Shown here one piece after another: positions 1 to 9,170 of a stretch of DNA of 64,000 nucleotides (the stretch's first letter is position 1; the number at the start of each line of letters is the position of its first letter). The notes beneath the pieces were generated by a model. It had not been told where the DNA came from. It saw only the letters and a list, made by a program, of their open reading frames with translations, and searched no databases. The stretch spans positions 186,001 to 250,000 of the forward strand of contig NZ_BMHM01000006.1 of the NCBI RefSeq assembly GCF_014640815.1, given 5' to 3'. The stretch comes from Vreelandella lutescens. GTDB lineage: Bacteria; Pseudomonadota; Gammaproteobacteria; Pseudomonadales; Halomonadaceae. The position numbers and the translations under genes were made by a program.

Positions 1-586
1 GATGGCCCCAACGGTCATTGAGCTGTTTGAAGTGATCGATGTCGATCATCATGATGGAAAGCGGCGTGCCATGGCGGGTGCTAAGAGACGTTAGGTGGGT
101 TAACTGCACCATCAGCTTGCGACGATTGGGCAAGCTGGTCAGCGGGTCGGTATCGCATAGTTTGCGCAGCCGCTGCTCTTCAATGACCTGGTCCGTAATA
201 TCCAGCATAAGACCATTCCAGCGTACCCCAGATTCGATGGGTTCAGGGTTGGCGCTCACGGCGATCCAATGCGGTTTTTCTTTAGGAAAAGGGAGACGAA
301 AACGCGTATTGAGCGGCAGCATCCAGCGTGCAGAACGTTCGATCGCTGACATCACTTTCGGGTGATCACTGCCGGTGAGCTGCTCTAGCAGCAAACTGGC
401 GTCTTTTGCGAGCTGCTGTCTGTCAACATAAGCAAGTGCGATGCCCCCACCCTCAAGGTAAGGGAAGTTCATATGACCACTATGGGAGCGGTAGAACTGA
501 AAAATGACCCCGGGAATATGGGGCACTAAGCTATCGGCACTCTGTGGAATGGCTACAGGAGGTACGGATACGTCATTCACGGGCAT
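1..586 (-). CDS. PAS-GGDEF diguanylate cyclase, 5' part (runs off the left edge)
   Basis: The first 195 codons are in the window. The N-terminal ~110 residues resemble a PAS sensor domain (IPGVIFQFYRS near residue 23, then FPYLEGGG). A PAS-to-GGDEF linker follows (MLDITDQVIEEQ), and then the start of a GGDEF domain (DPLTSLPNRR, then SIMMIDIDHFKQLND). GGDEF proteins make cyclic di-GMP from two GTP. The GGDEF signature itself lies beyond the edge, so catalytic competence cannot be judged. An EAL domain could also follow. The ATG at 584-586 is preceded by GGAG at 8 bases. There is no membrane segment in the visible part. The gene diverges from the SUMT gene. Confidence 0.85.
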   Translation of the reverse strand, partial: MPVNDVSVPPVAIPQSADSLVPHIPGVIFQFYRSHSGHMNFPYLEGGGIALAYVDRQQLAKDASLLLEQLTGSDHPKVMSAIERSARWMLPLNTRFRLPFPKEKPHWIAVSANPEPIESGVRWNGLMLDITDQVIEEQRLRKLCDTDPLTSLPNRRKLMVQLTHLTSLSTRHGTPLSIMMIDIDHFKQLNDRWGH

Positions 587-638
587 GCGTGAATCTCCAA
601 TTTTTATGCCTGTTGTAAGTTAGCCGTGAAGATTAGCG

Positions 639-669
639 GTAAAAGCGTAAACAATATGTAAGCTTTTAC
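639..669. repeat. 8-bp inverted repeat in the divergent spacer
   Basis: GTAAAAGC (639-646) and GCTTTTAC (662-669) are perfect inverted copies separated by 15 bases. They lie in an AT-rich 231-bp spacer between the divergent cyclase and SUMT genes. This could be an operator or a short hairpin. There is no T-tract terminator, and I recognise no regulator site. Confidence 0.4.
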
Positions 670-817
670 TGACAATTTCGCGTTTTTTAATATTTTTTGG
701 TAATTAAAAAACCTCTGTATATTCCTTTTTTGCCGCATTAGCGTGAAAATGGCGAATAGTTGAGAGAATGTCGTTTTTAATTCTTTTCTGAAATAACGTT
801 AGATTTTATTCCTACTG

Positions 818-1687
818 GTGGTGGCTTTGGATACGCAGCAATCACACACGGTTAATGCCGAGGCAGAAGCGCATGAGGCCCATCAGCATCCTCTAGGGCG
901 TGTCAGTTTGATTGGCGCAGGCCCTGGAGACCCAGACCTATTAACGTTGAAAGCGTATAAGCGGCTATTGAAAGCAGAGGTAGTGCTGTATGACCGCTTG
1001 GTCAGCGATGAAATTTTGGCACTGTTGCCTGCTGAGTCTGAGCGCTATTACGTCGGTAAAGCGCGCTCCTCTCACAGCGTGCCCCAAGAGGAGATCAACC
1101 AATCGCTGGTGGAGTGGGCTAAGCAGGGTAAGCAGGTCATTCGTTTAAAAGGCGGCGATCCTTTTATTTTTGGCCGTGGTGGGGAAGAGCTTGAAGCGCT
1201 CGTGGCGGCGCATATCCCTGTGGAAGTTATTCCTGGCATTACGGCTGCCTCTGGCTGTGCCGCTTATGCGGGGATTCCGCTCACCCATCGTGACCATGCG
1301 CAGTCGGTGCGGTTTGTGACGGGGCACCTTCAGCATGGACAACTGCGTTTGGACTGGCCTGCGTTGGCCCAGTCAGGTCAGACGCTCGTGTTTTATATGG
1401 GACTCAGCAATCTGAGCTTAATTTGTGACGGGCTTATGGCGCATGGGTTGAGCGAGTCGACTCCGTTAGCGCTTATCGAGCAGGGAACAACGCAACGGCA
1501 GCGCACGCATGTCGGCTCGCTCAAGGAACTCCCTGAAGGCTTCTATAGCGGCGATATTAAGCCGCCTACCTTATTGATTATTGGCAGCGTTGTGTCGCTA
1601 CATCAAACGCTTTCATGGTTTGAGGCAGATCATGGCACCACGATGGGATTTTCTGATGGCAAGCATGCGCGTTTAACGAACGGGTAG
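818..1687 (+). CDS. cobA: Uroporphyrinogen-III C-methyltransferase (SUMT)
   Basis: This enzyme adds two SAM methyl groups to uroporphyrinogen III to give precorrin-2, the branch point to siroheme and cobalamin. The SUMT signature GAGPGDPDLLTLKA appears near residue 35. It is followed by YDRLVS, the GGDPFIFGRGGEE motif, the VIPGITAASGCAAYAGIPLTHR block, and a C-terminal PPTLLIIG. At 289 residues it is the stand-alone form, without the CysG dehydrogenase/chelatase domain. The start is uncertain. No ATG fits, so GTG at 818 or 821 is used, with no clear Shine-Dalgarno. The first ~25 residues are poorly conserved. No neighbours of the siroheme pathway are present. Confidence 0.9.
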   Translation: MVALDTQQSHTVNAEAEAHEAHQHPLGRVSLIGAGPGDPDLLTLKAYKRLLKAEVVLYDRLVSDEILALLPAESERYYVGKARSSHSVPQEEINQSLVEWAKQGKQVIRLKGGDPFIFGRGGEELEALVAAHIPVEVIPGITAASGCAAYAGIPLTHRDHAQSVRFVTGHLQHGQLRLDWPALAQSGQTLVFYMGLSNLSLICDGLMAHGLSESTPLALIEQGTTQRQRTHVGSLKELPEGFYSGDIKPPTLLIIGSVVSLHQTLSWFEADHGTTMGFSDGKHARLTNG

Positions 1688-1836
1688 GTATTTTGAGTGT
1701 TATGTCGGGTGGCGTTATGAGCCGCGCTGTGTATGCTAGTAACGATAAGATTCATAAAACGACGATTTGATCACCATCGTGCTACTTGTCACTAACGCTG
1801 CTGATACCAGCAGCCAAGCGAAAAGAGGGACGCAGC

Positions 1837-2976
1837 ATGTCAGACGTTAACCATTCAGACCCGAACACGCCAGCTCATAAGCCGGATATGAAAACGCTCT
1901 TCCAGGATAACCGGGTCAAAGGGATTGCCGGTATCGCCGCCATTGCTGTGATTTGGGCCATTATGGCGCAATCTAATTCAGGCACCCACCAAGAACGTGT
2001 TGAAACACTGGAAGGGCAGCTTGCCAGCACCGAACAAGAGAACGCCCAGCTCAGCCAGCGCCTATCGGAAGTCGAGCAGGCAGAGGCAGATTTGACGGCC
2101 ATGCGCGAGGAAATGGCCTCTTTAGAGCAGCAGCAAGCTGAGGCGGCTGCAAGCCTTGAGTCTGCCCAGGGCGATGTCAGCAGCGTTCAGTCGCGTCTTG
2201 AAGAGCTGGAAAGCCAGCGTGAGACGCTTCAACAAGAGGTCACCGCACTGGAAGAGCAGCTGGCCAGCATCGAAAGCGAGCTGCAGTCTCTTAGGGAAGA
2301 GCGTGATCAAGTAGTGGGCGAGCGTGACGAGGCCGCGGCTTCATTGCAGCAAGTTGAAGATGCTCGCCAGAGTGCCGAGGATGCTCGTCAGCAGGCTGAA
2401 TCGGCGCGTCAAGAGGCTGAAGAGCAGCGTCAGCAAGCCGTTGAAGAGTTAGGCACTGCGGAAACTGAACTCAGCGAGCTTGAGACCCAGGTCAGTGATG
2501 CCAACGAGCGCTTGGCCACGCTTGAAGAAGAGATCGCTAATCAAGAGAGTGGGCTGCAATCTCTCCAAGAAGAGCGTGATAGCGTGATGGGCGAACGGGA
2601 TTCGCTGCAGTCTGAGGTGGACTCGCTATCTCAGTTGCGTGAAGAAGAGCAGCAGAGCCTGGATCAGGTCCGCACTGAAATGGACGACTTGATGGTTGCG
2701 CTGGATATTGGTCGTGAAGAAGTGGCCAACGTAGAAAGCGATATTGAGTCGCGTCAAGAGCAGCTGGGCCGTTTAGAAACGCAGCTAAGCGAGTGGCGTG
2801 ATGAGCTTTCTACGCTGGATGAACGCCTTCATGTTGAAGACCCCGCGACAGGCGAAGTGCCTAACCTGACAGGCGAGCAGGAAGGAAACTCAGGTGAGGA
2901 CAGTTCAAGCGAAGAGAACAGTTCAGATAGCGAAGAAGCCCAAGCAGGTGAAGAAAGTCAGCAAAGCAGCAATTAA
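1837..2976 (+). CDS. Membrane-anchored coiled-coil protein of unknown function
   Basis: This is a 379-residue protein. A short polar N-terminus is followed by one hydrophobic segment at about residues 28-45 (GIAGIAAIAVIWAIMA). From ~50 to ~345 there is a long, heptad-rich, Glu/Gln-rich coiled coil. The tail, from ~350, is very acidic and rich in Ser, Glu and Asp. The likely topology is an inner-membrane anchor with a rod on one side. The start at 1837 has AGAGGG upstream; an upstream GTG or ATG would add 17 unconserved-looking residues. I do not recognise a family. The low-complexity composition makes homology by eye unreliable. A strong terminator follows. Confidence 0.7.
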   Translation: MSDVNHSDPNTPAHKPDMKTLFQDNRVKGIAGIAAIAVIWAIMAQSNSGTHQERVETLEGQLASTEQENAQLSQRLSEVEQAEADLTAMREEMASLEQQQAEAAASLESAQGDVSSVQSRLEELESQRETLQQEVTALEEQLASIESELQSLREERDQVVGERDEAAASLQQVEDARQSAEDARQQAESARQEAEEQRQQAVEELGTAETELSELETQVSDANERLATLEEEIANQESGLQSLQEERDSVMGERDSLQSEVDSLSQLREEEQQSLDQVRTEMDDLMVALDIGREEVANVESDIESRQEQLGRLETQLSEWRDELSTLDERLHVEDPATGEVPNLTGEQEGNSGEDSSSEENSSDSEEAQAGEESQQSSN

Positions 2977-3015
2977 TCCTGGTGCGATGCCTTTGCTGAG
3001 AGGCTGACTCCTTGA

Positions 3016-3045
3016 GCGGATGTGGGATTTCCCACATCCGCTTTT
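3016..3045 (+). terminator. Intrinsic terminator after the coiled-coil gene
   Basis: There is a perfect 11-bp stem, GCGGATGTGGG (3016-3026) with CCCACATCCGC (3031-3041), a 4-base loop and TTTT. Confidence 0.85.
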
Positions 3046-3125
3046 GTTTGTTGGTTTAGAAATAGGTCGGTGAGGAGTATCATTCACGCCATGTTCACGA
3101 TAAGCAAACAACGGGAGTGCCATTA

Positions 3126-3926
3126 ATGGATGGTGTAAAACATATTGTGGCAGTGGCATCCGGTAAAGGCGGTGTGGGTAAATCCACCGTTACCGTTAAT
3201 TTAGCACTGGCGCTTTCTGCCCAAGGCTATCGCGTAGGCGTTCTGGATGCGGATATCTATGGCCCTAGCCAAGCGCAAATGCTGGGTGTGAAAGAGGGTG
3301 TTCGCCCCCAGGCCGCTGCGGATAATAAGTTTCTGCCGTTGGAAGCTCACGGTATTCAAGCCATGTCGATGGCATTCATGGTGAATACGCGAGATGCCAT
3401 GGTATGGCGTGGCCCGATGGTGGTAGGTGCGTTTCAGCAAATGCTGACCCAAACGCAGTGGGACAACTTGGATTTTCTGTTGATTGATATGCCGCCAGGC
3501 ACGGGTGATATACAGCTGACACTGGCACAAAAAGTACCGGTGGCCGGTGCTGTGATTGTCACTACTCCTCAGGACATCGCGCTGTTGGATGCCCGTAAAG
3601 GCATTGAAATGTTCCGTAAAGTGAACGTTCCGGTGCTGGGCGTGGTGGAAAACATGAGCCTGTACCACTGTGAAAAATGTGGCCATGAAGCCGCGATTTT
3701 TGGCACCGGTGGTGGGGATCGCATCGCTGACGAATACGACACTACCGTACTAGGGCGTTTACCGCTGACCCTCTCGATTCGTGAGCTGGCTGATTCTGGA
3801 CGCCCAAGCGTTATTTCCGAGCCCGACAGCTCGGTCAGCCGGACCTTTGCCGAGATTGCCAGCAAAGTGGCGCAGTCTGTCAGTGCTAGCCAAAGCGGCG
3901 GCCCTACGATTTCTTTTAGCGAGTGA
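3126..3926 (+). CDS. mrp: Mrp/ApbC-type P-loop ATPase, iron-sulfur carrier
   Basis: This cytosolic Mrp/NBP35-family ATPase binds and transfers Fe-S clusters to apoproteins. The deviant Walker A GKGGVGKS is at residues 13-20. DADIYGPSQ and the MPPGTGDIQLT block are typical of the family. A CxxC pair (Cys182, Cys185) can bridge an Fe-S cluster between two subunits. At 266 residues it lacks the N-terminal MIP18-like domain that many Mrp proteins carry. The ATG at 3126 has GGGAG 8 bases upstream and is preferred over the in-frame GTG at 3117. It is 11 bp from dcd and probably co-transcribed with it. Confidence 0.92.
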   Translation: MDGVKHIVAVASGKGGVGKSTVTVNLALALSAQGYRVGVLDADIYGPSQAQMLGVKEGVRPQAAADNKFLPLEAHGIQAMSMAFMVNTRDAMVWRGPMVVGAFQQMLTQTQWDNLDFLLIDMPPGTGDIQLTLAQKVPVAGAVIVTTPQDIALLDARKGIEMFRKVNVPVLGVVENMSLYHCEKCGHEAAIFGTGGGDRIADEYDTTVLGRLPLTLSIRELADSGRPSVISEPDSSVSRTFAEIASKVAQSVSASQSGGPTISFSE

Positions 3927-3937
3927 TGAAGTAACCG

Positions 3938-4504
3938 ATGAGCATTAAATCAGACAAGTGGATTCGCCGGATGGCGCAAAGCGATGCCATGATCGAGCCG
4001 TTCGAGGCAGAGCAGGTGCGCTATGTGAACGATCAGCGGGTGATCTCCTACGGCACGTCCAGCTATGGCTATGATGTGCGCTGCGCCGATGAGTTTAAGG
4101 TGTTTACCAACATTCACTCGGCGATTGTGGACCCTAAAGCCTTCGACGCAAAAAGCTTTGTCGACGTGAAGGGCGATGTCTGTATTATTCCGCCAAACTC
4201 CTTTGCGCTGGCGCGGACGGTGGAGTATTTCCGCATCCCGCGCAATGTGCTGACCATTTGTCTTGGTAAGTCTACCTACGCGCGTTGCGGTATTATCGTC
4301 AACGTAACGCCGCTGGAGCCTGAGTGGGAAGGGCACGTGACGCTGGAGTTCTCCAACACTACCAACCTGCCCGCGAAGATCTATGCCCATGAAGGTGTCG
4401 CCCAGATGCTTTTCCTGGAGTCGGATGAGGTGTGTGAAACCTCTTATAAAGATCGGGGCGGTAAGTACATGGGCCAACGTGGCGTGACGTTGCCGCGCAC
4501 CTAA
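3938..4504 (+). CDS. dcd: dCTP deaminase
   Basis: The enzyme deaminates dCTP to dUTP, the main route to dTMP in Gram-negative bacteria, and acts as a homotrimer. The 188-residue length is normal for the family. Visible family blocks are [23 protein letters not shown], the [17 protein letters not shown] segment with its catalytic Glu, and the C-terminal [12 protein letters not shown]. It follows mrp closely and ends at a strong bidirectional terminator shared with convergent purN. Confidence 0.96.
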   Translation: MSIKSDKWIRRMAQSDAMIEPFEAEQVRYVNDQRVISYGTSSYGYDVRCADEFKVFTNIHSAIVDPKAFDAKSFVDVKGDVCIIPPNSFALARTVEYFRIPRNVLTICLGKSTYARCGIIVNVTPLEPEWEGHVTLEFSNTTNLPAKIYAHEGVAQMLFLESDEVCETSYKDRGGKYMGQRGVTLPRT

Positions 4505-4520
4505 TACGCCCTGGCTACTA

Positions 4521-4557
4521 AAAAAGCCTTGCCGCATCGCTGCGGCAAGGCTTTTTT
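4521..4557. terminator. Bidirectional terminator between dcd and purN
   Basis: A stem of AAAAAGCCTTGCCGCA with TGCGGCAAGGCTTTTT around a TCGC loop gives a T-tract on either strand, so it serves both convergent genes. Confidence 0.9.
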
Positions 4558-4576
4558 GTTTAGCGGCGCTGTGGAA

Positions 4577-5320
4577 TCAGGCGTCGTCGATCTCTTCATC
4601 TAGCTCTTCGGCAGCATCAGCATGTGAGAGGCGCATGCCGTACGGCGGAAGCGGGTGCCCGTCCATGGTGGCAGTCTCTGCGGTATATTGCAGGCGTCCT
4701 TCCAAGAACCACTGCACCGCAATCGGGAAAATCAGATGCTCCCGCGCGTGCACCTTCTCTTTCAATGTCTCTACGGTGTCATCTGCGCTGACCTGAAGCT
4801 CCGCTTGCAGTACCACTGGGCCGCCATCTAACTCTTCAGTGACGAAGTGTACGCTGCAGCCGTGGTGTGAGGCACCGTCGGCTAGCGCACGGGCGTGGGT
4901 ATTGAGGCCTTGATAAGCGGGCAGCAGGGAGGGGTGAATGTTGAGCATCCGCCCCAGGAAGCGCTGCACGAAACGCGGCGTGAGAATGCGCATAAAGCCA
5001 GCCAGGATAATGACGTCCGGCTCGTGACGCTCAATCACTTTGATCAGCGCGCCGTCGTACGCGTCGCGGCTGTCGTATTCACGATGGGGAAGTACGACCG
5101 CTTCAATGCCAGCTTCATGGGCACGCTTCAAGCCATAAGCGTCTGGCTCGTTGGAGATCACCGCGACGATCTCACCGCCTAGACGGTCATGCTGCTGAGC
5201 ATCAATGAGTGCCTGTAGATTACTACCGCTGCCAGAGATCAATACCACCACGCGGCGTGCGCCCACTGGATCAGGCGTCATGCCGTTTAGGGTGTCGCTG
5301 CTGTAGTCGGTACTGCTCAT
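4577..5320 (-). CDS. purN: Phosphoribosylglycinamide formyltransferase
   Basis: This is the third step of purine synthesis: transfer of a formyl group from 10-formyl-tetrahydrofolate to GAR. The N-terminal phosphate loop is [14 protein letters not shown]. The folate-site block is [12 protein letters not shown], and the catalytic region is [13 protein letters not shown], followed by the conserved [11 protein letters not shown]. It is 247 residues, longer than E. coli PurN (212), because of a ~20-residue N-terminal extension and a C-terminal tail. The start is set by the ATGA overlap with the purM stop, which implies translational coupling. Confidence 0.95.
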   Translation of the reverse strand: MSSTDYSSDTLNGMTPDPVGARRVVVLISGSGSNLQALIDAQQHDRLGGEIVAVISNEPDAYGLKRAHEAGIEAVVLPHREYDSRDAYDGALIKVIERHEPDVIILAGFMRILTPRFVQRFLGRMLNIHPSLLPAYQGLNTHARALADGASHHGCSVHFVTEELDGGPVVLQAELQVSADDTVETLKEKVHAREHLIFPIAVQWFLEGRLQYTAETATMDGHPLPPYGMRLSHADAAEELDEEIDDA

Positions 5321-6396
5321 GCGTTGTGGCTCGCTTGGGCGTGGTCGAGGACAACCGCCTCGTCCTGGCGCTGAATAATCTGGCCAATCTGGTAAACGGT
5401 CTCGCCCTGAGCCTCAAGATGTGCCTTGGCATTATCTGCCTGATCTGCGGGCACCACGATGACCATGCCAATACCGCAGTTCAGCACGCGGTGCATTTCG
5501 GTTTCGTTGACGTTGCCTTTGGCCTGCAGCCAGTTAAACACTTCAGGACGCTGCCAGCTGGTGAGATCAATGTGTGCTGCCAAGGTGTCTGGCAAAACGC
5601 GGGGGATATTTTCCAACAGACCGCCGCCAGTGATGTGCGACAGGGCGTGCACGGGAATATCGGTACCGCGCATCATCGAGAGCAGCGACTTCACGTAAAT
5701 GCGTGTGGGGGCCATTAAGGCATCACCCAAAGACTGACCATCAACGGTTTCTTCAAGCGATGCGTTGCTAACTTCCAAGATTTTGCGAATCAACGAGTAG
5801 CCGTTAGAGTGAGGACCAGAAGAGGCTAGACCAAGCAGAACATCGCCTTTGGCGACCTTGCTGCCATCTAGTATCTCGGACTTCTCTACAACACCTACAC
5901 AAAAGCCAGCCAGGTCGTAGTCGCTACCTTCATACATGCCGGGCATTTCAGCGGTTTCGCCGCCTACCAGCGCACAGCCTGCCAGCTCGCAGCCTGCGCC
6001 AATGCCTGTGACCACGTCCGCGGCAATATCTACATCCAGTTTGCCGGTGGCGTAGTAGTCCAGGAACAGCAGCGGTTCAGCACCAGCCACAATCAAGTCA
6101 TTGACACACATAGCTACCAGGTCGATGCCGATAGTGTCATGCTTGCCAAGATCCATCGCCAAGCGCAGTTTGGTGCCAACGCCATCGGTGCCTGAGACAA
6201 GCACGGGCTGTTTGTAACCAGCGGGAAGCTCGCACAGCGCGCCGAAACCGCCAAGGCCACCCATCACTTCAGGGCGTGACGTGCGCTTGGCAACGTGCTT
6301 GATGCGGTCAACAAGGGCGTTGCCGGCATCAATGTCGACGCCTGCGTCTTTGTAGCTGATAGAGGGAGTAGCCTGGGATGGAGAAGTCTCGGTCAT
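5317..6396 (-). CDS. purM: Phosphoribosylformylglycinamidine cyclo-ligase
   Basis: AIR synthetase closes the imidazole ring of purines using ATP. The 359-residue product has the family blocks [52 protein letters not shown], the [11 protein letters not shown] motif and the [11 protein letters not shown] segment. The start at 6396 has AGGA at 6 bases upstream. An upstream reading to 6507 is open but unconserved. It forms a two-gene operon with purN. I found no PurR-type operator in the upstream 200 bp. Confidence 0.96.
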   Translation of the reverse strand: MTETSPSQATPSISYKDAGVDIDAGNALVDRIKHVAKRTSRPEVMGGLGGFGALCELPAGYKQPVLVSGTDGVGTKLRLAMDLGKHDTIGIDLVAMCVNDLIVAGAEPLLFLDYYATGKLDVDIAADVVTGIGAGCELAGCALVGGETAEMPGMYEGSDYDLAGFCVGVVEKSEILDGSKVAKGDVLLGLASSGPHSNGYSLIRKILEVSNASLEETVDGQSLGDALMAPTRIYVKSLLSMMRGTDIPVHALSHITGGGLLENIPRVLPDTLAAHIDLTSWQRPEVFNWLQAKGNVNETEMHRVLNCGIGMVIVVPADQADNAKAHLEAQGETVYQIGQIIQRQDEAVVLDHAQASHNA

Positions 6397-6596
6397 GACA
6401 GGTCCTGTGAAGCCTATGCAATGCTGCAATGCGATTGTGCTGGCGAGTAAGCCAGTGCCGGAGCAATAACGGGCTGCGATTGTATCACTCAGCGACGTAA
6501 GTCGCATCGATGTGACGCGTTATCAGGTGCGCTGTGGGCAACTTTTGTTACTATTCAAGCATTACCGCTGACCGTATATCCAGCAAGGAGCGTGGA

Positions 6597-7709
6597 ATGA
6601 GAAATTCATGGTGGGGAATAGCGCTACTTTTTGCGCTGGTTGGCACAGTGTATTTGCTTGATGCCGTTTTGATGCCCTTTATTGCCGGGTTGATATTGGC
6701 ATATTTGGCTGACCCGTTGACCAACTACTTCCAGCGCTTGGGAATGAAGCGCACCTGGGCGGTCAGCAGTGTATTTTTAGTTTTGACGCTTGTCTTGGCA
6801 TTGAGTTTGCTGATTTTAATTCCATTGGTGGTTCAGCAGATTAAGCAATTGGGGGAGGCGTTGCCAGGCGTACTCAACTGGGTAGAAGGTGTGTTGGCAC
6901 CTCAAGTGCAAGAGTGGACAGGGTATGATCTTGCCGCCGAGCTAAGTAACGTACGGGAAACCCTGGTAGAAAACTGGCGTGACGCGGGCAGCTATGTCGC
7001 CCAGGCCTTAGGGCAAATTGGCCGCTCGGGAATGGCGTTTGCCTCTTGGGTGACTTATGTGGCGTTGATTCCAGTAGTGACGTTTTATCTGCTGCTAGAC
7101 TGGAACCATATGCTCAGCAACCTGGGCAACTTAGTGCCGCGACAGTGGGCAGACGATACATTTCGCCTAGCGCGGCGCTGTGATGAAGTATTAGCCTCGT
7201 TCTTGCGCGGCCAGCTGTTAGTGATGTTGTGTCTGGGCGTTATTTATGCGGTCGGGTTAACGTTGCTGGGGCTTAACTTTGGCCTGCTGATTGGTGTGCT
7301 CTCAGGGCTAGTGAGCATTGTGCCTTTTTTGGGGTTTATCGTTGGGCTGGTCATTGCCGTTGTCGTGGCGCTATTTCAGTTTGATACGTGGTGGGCGCTG
7401 CTAGGCGTCGTAGCTGTATTTGGTTTGGGTCAAGTCGCGGAAAGCGTCGTGCTGCAGCCGAAGCTGTTAGGCGATAAAATTGGCTTACACCCGGTGGCGG
7501 TGATTTTTGCCGTATTGGCCGGGGGGCATCTTTTTGGTTTAACAGGTGTTTTGTTGGCGCTTCCAGCGGCGGCGGTGATTATGGTGCTACTGCGGGAAGT
7601 AAAAGATCGTTATAAAAACAGTGCGCTATATGATGCGCAGTTAGAATCATTAGAACAGCCAATACAGCATGATGAGCTGGGTCACGACGACAAAAGGGAG
7701 TCATCATGA
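6597..7709 (+). CDS. PerM/AI-2E-family membrane permease
   Basis: This 370-residue integral membrane protein has about seven to eight hydrophobic segments. The N-terminal pair is followed by a soluble loop (~residues 80-150) and a C-terminal block with VPFLGFIVGLVIAVVVAL, then a GQVAESVVLQPKLLG motif typical of this superfamily. Members are proposed exporters or ion antiporters, and substrate cannot be inferred. AAGGAG 6 bases before the ATG at 6597 fixes the start. The last codons overlap hda (ATGA), so the two genes are translationally coupled. This permease-hda arrangement is known in other gammaproteobacteria. Confidence 0.85.
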   Translation: MRNSWWGIALLFALVGTVYLLDAVLMPFIAGLILAYLADPLTNYFQRLGMKRTWAVSSVFLVLTLVLALSLLILIPLVVQQIKQLGEALPGVLNWVEGVLAPQVQEWTGYDLAAELSNVRETLVENWRDAGSYVAQALGQIGRSGMAFASWVTYVALIPVVTFYLLLDWNHMLSNLGNLVPRQWADDTFRLARRCDEVLASFLRGQLLVMLCLGVIYAVGLTLLGLNFGLLIGVLSGLVSIVPFLGFIVGLVIAVVVALFQFDTWWALLGVVAVFGLGQVAESVVLQPKLLGDKIGLHPVAVIFAVLAGGHLFGLTGVLLALPAAAVIMVLLREVKDRYKNSALYDAQLESLEQPIQHDELGHDDKRESS

Positions 7710-8410
7710 GCCGAGTACCGGCACAGCTACCCCTGGGGGTGGGGTTGCGCGATGATGCTACGTTTAATAATTACTATGCATCCAGCGCTAATGCCTCCTT
7801 GGTAGACCATTTAAGCCATCAGCTCGCGCCTGACTCAGAGCCGTTTCTTTATCTCTGGGGTGCGCCGGGCAGTGGGCGTAGTCATCTCTTGCAAGCAGCT
7901 TGTCACGCAGCGTCTGATCAAGACAGGCGTGCACTTTACTTACCGTTGGCAGATTTAGGCCATTTCCCGCCTTTGATGCTAGAGGATATTGAACGGCTTG
8001 ACTTGGTGGCCATTGATGATTTGGAGTACGTCATCGGGCGCAAGCGCTGGGAGGAGGCGCTGTTTCACGCGTTTAATCGCTTGAGGGATGCGGGTAAGGC
8101 GCTGCTGATTGCGGCAAACAAGCCGCCGCGCCATTTAGACGTCGTGCTGCCAGACCTGGCGTCTCGTCTTGCTTGGGGGGTGACGTTTCATTTACACCCG
8201 ATGGACGATAATGATCGCCTAGCGGCTCTGAAGCTGCGCGCCAATGTGCGTGGAATGCAGCTGCCTGATGACGTTGGCCGCTATATTATGCATCGTGGCC
8301 CTAGAGAGCTTGGTGAACTCTGCCGAGCGTTGGAGACGTTGGATCAAGCATCGCTCTCGGCCAAACGGAAACTGACGATTCCCTTCGTCAAGTCCGCTCT
8401 TAATTGGTAA
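7706..8410 (+). CDS. hda: DnaA regulatory inactivator Hda
   Basis: Hda is a DnaA-like AAA+ protein that, with the DNA-loaded beta clamp, stimulates hydrolysis of DnaA-ATP and so limits re-initiation of replication. The 234-residue protein starts with PAQLPLGVGLRDDATFNNY, whose QLPLGV is the clamp-binding motif. It has a Walker A-like WGAPGSGRSHLL, a Walker B-like LVAIDDLEYV, a sensor region (AANKPP) and box VII-like SRLAWG. It lacks the C-terminal DNA-binding domain of DnaA, as expected. The start overlaps the permease stop. Confidence 0.94.
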   Translation: MSRVPAQLPLGVGLRDDATFNNYYASSANASLVDHLSHQLAPDSEPFLYLWGAPGSGRSHLLQAACHAASDQDRRALYLPLADLGHFPPLMLEDIERLDLVAIDDLEYVIGRKRWEEALFHAFNRLRDAGKALLIAANKPPRHLDVVLPDLASRLAWGVTFHLHPMDDNDRLAALKLRANVRGMQLPDDVGRYIMHRGPRELGELCRALETLDQASLSAKRKLTIPFVKSALNW

Positions 8411-8412
8411 AA

Positions 8413-8444
8413 CGCCCCTGCCAGTTAACTGGCAGGGGCGTTTT
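8413..8444. terminator. Bidirectional terminator between hda and the phasin gene
   Basis: A 13-bp stem, CGCCCCTGCCAGT with ACTGGCAGGGGCG and a TA loop, is flanked by A- and T-rich tracts on both sides. Confidence 0.9.
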
Positions 8445-8492
8445 CAAACCACATTGACGTGCATTGACCGCGATGGCGGTCATCGCAACGTA

Positions 8493-8867
8493 TTAGGCAG
8501 TTTTGCTCATTTTGCTAGCCGCCGCTTGGGCTTGCTTAACATTCTCTTCAGTCAGCTTCTGGCTCTTTTGCATAAAGTCCTGCTGAAGCGATACGACTTT
8601 GTCGGCGTCGCCTTTTACACGCTCAGCCAGTTCTTTTGCCACTTTCTGCTGGCCTTCCATGTAGCTACGCAGGCCGTCAGCGTCTTTAACGCTCATCAGC
8701 TGGCGCATTTGTGCAATGCCGGTATCGACGTAAGCTTTATTGGCGTCTAGCTGAGCGTTCAGCAGCTTTTCAGAGTAATCAATGCTTAAGCTCATGTAAG
8801 CGCGTGCTGGAGCCATAAACAGATTGTCGAACTGCTGGGTCATTTCGTTAGTGTTAAAAGTACGCAT
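8493..8867 (-). CDS. Phasin family protein
   Basis: This 124-residue, entirely helical, Met/Gln/Lys-rich soluble protein has the Phasin_2 pattern: an aromatic N-terminal region (TQQFDNLFMAPARAYMSLS), then amphipathic helices (YSEKLLNAQLDANKAYV) and an Ala/Lys-rich tail. Phasins coat polyhydroxyalkanoate granules and control their size and number. No pha synthase genes are nearby, so the granule role is inferred from family alone. The start at 8867 has AGGAGT 8 bases upstream. A good sigma-70 promoter is found about 120 bp upstream. Confidence 0.78.
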   Translation of the reverse strand: MRTFNTNEMTQQFDNLFMAPARAYMSLSIDYSEKLLNAQLDANKAYVDTGIAQMRQLMSVKDADGLRSYMEGQQKVAKELAERVKGDADKVVSLQQDFMQKSQKLTEENVKQAQAAASKMSKTA

Positions 8868-9170
8868 AGTGAACACTCCTGTGCCATTGCTAAGGTCTGT
8901 GGGCTGCTAAGTGTGAGCCCAAGACGATTCTTTAATCAGCGACGGCGAGTTAAGGAATGCACCGTGACTGATCTGGGTTATCTTGCATTGCAGCATAGCA
9001 AGCCGTTTTGTGCAGTGCAACAATTTGAGCAAAATAAACCTTGCACCGTCCTCTTAAGTTGCCCAGTAGGTTTACCTTATCTACCGAGGCGTCTAGGCTA
9101 AAGTGAAGAGAGAATCGTTATCAATGAAGTGGTGTTAGCGTTAATGCCACCGACTCAACAGGAGTACAGC
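8868..9170. other. Spacer between the divergent phasin and fumC genes
   Basis: This 303-bp stretch holds the phasin promoter and the fumC ribosome binding site. I see no RNA gene or credible small coding region in it. Confidence 0.6.
8992..9020 (-). promoter_or_regulatory. Sigma-70 promoter for the phasin gene
   Basis: On the minus strand TTGCAC (9015-9020) and TATGCT (8992-8997) are separated by 17 bp. This predicts a 5' leader of roughly 120 bases before the phasin start. Confidence 0.55.

Noticed and set aside
6397..6596. PurR operator between purM and the permease gene
   Set aside because: I looked for the ACGCAAACGTTTGCGT pattern and found no good match; only a small GCGAC/GTCGC hairpin is present.
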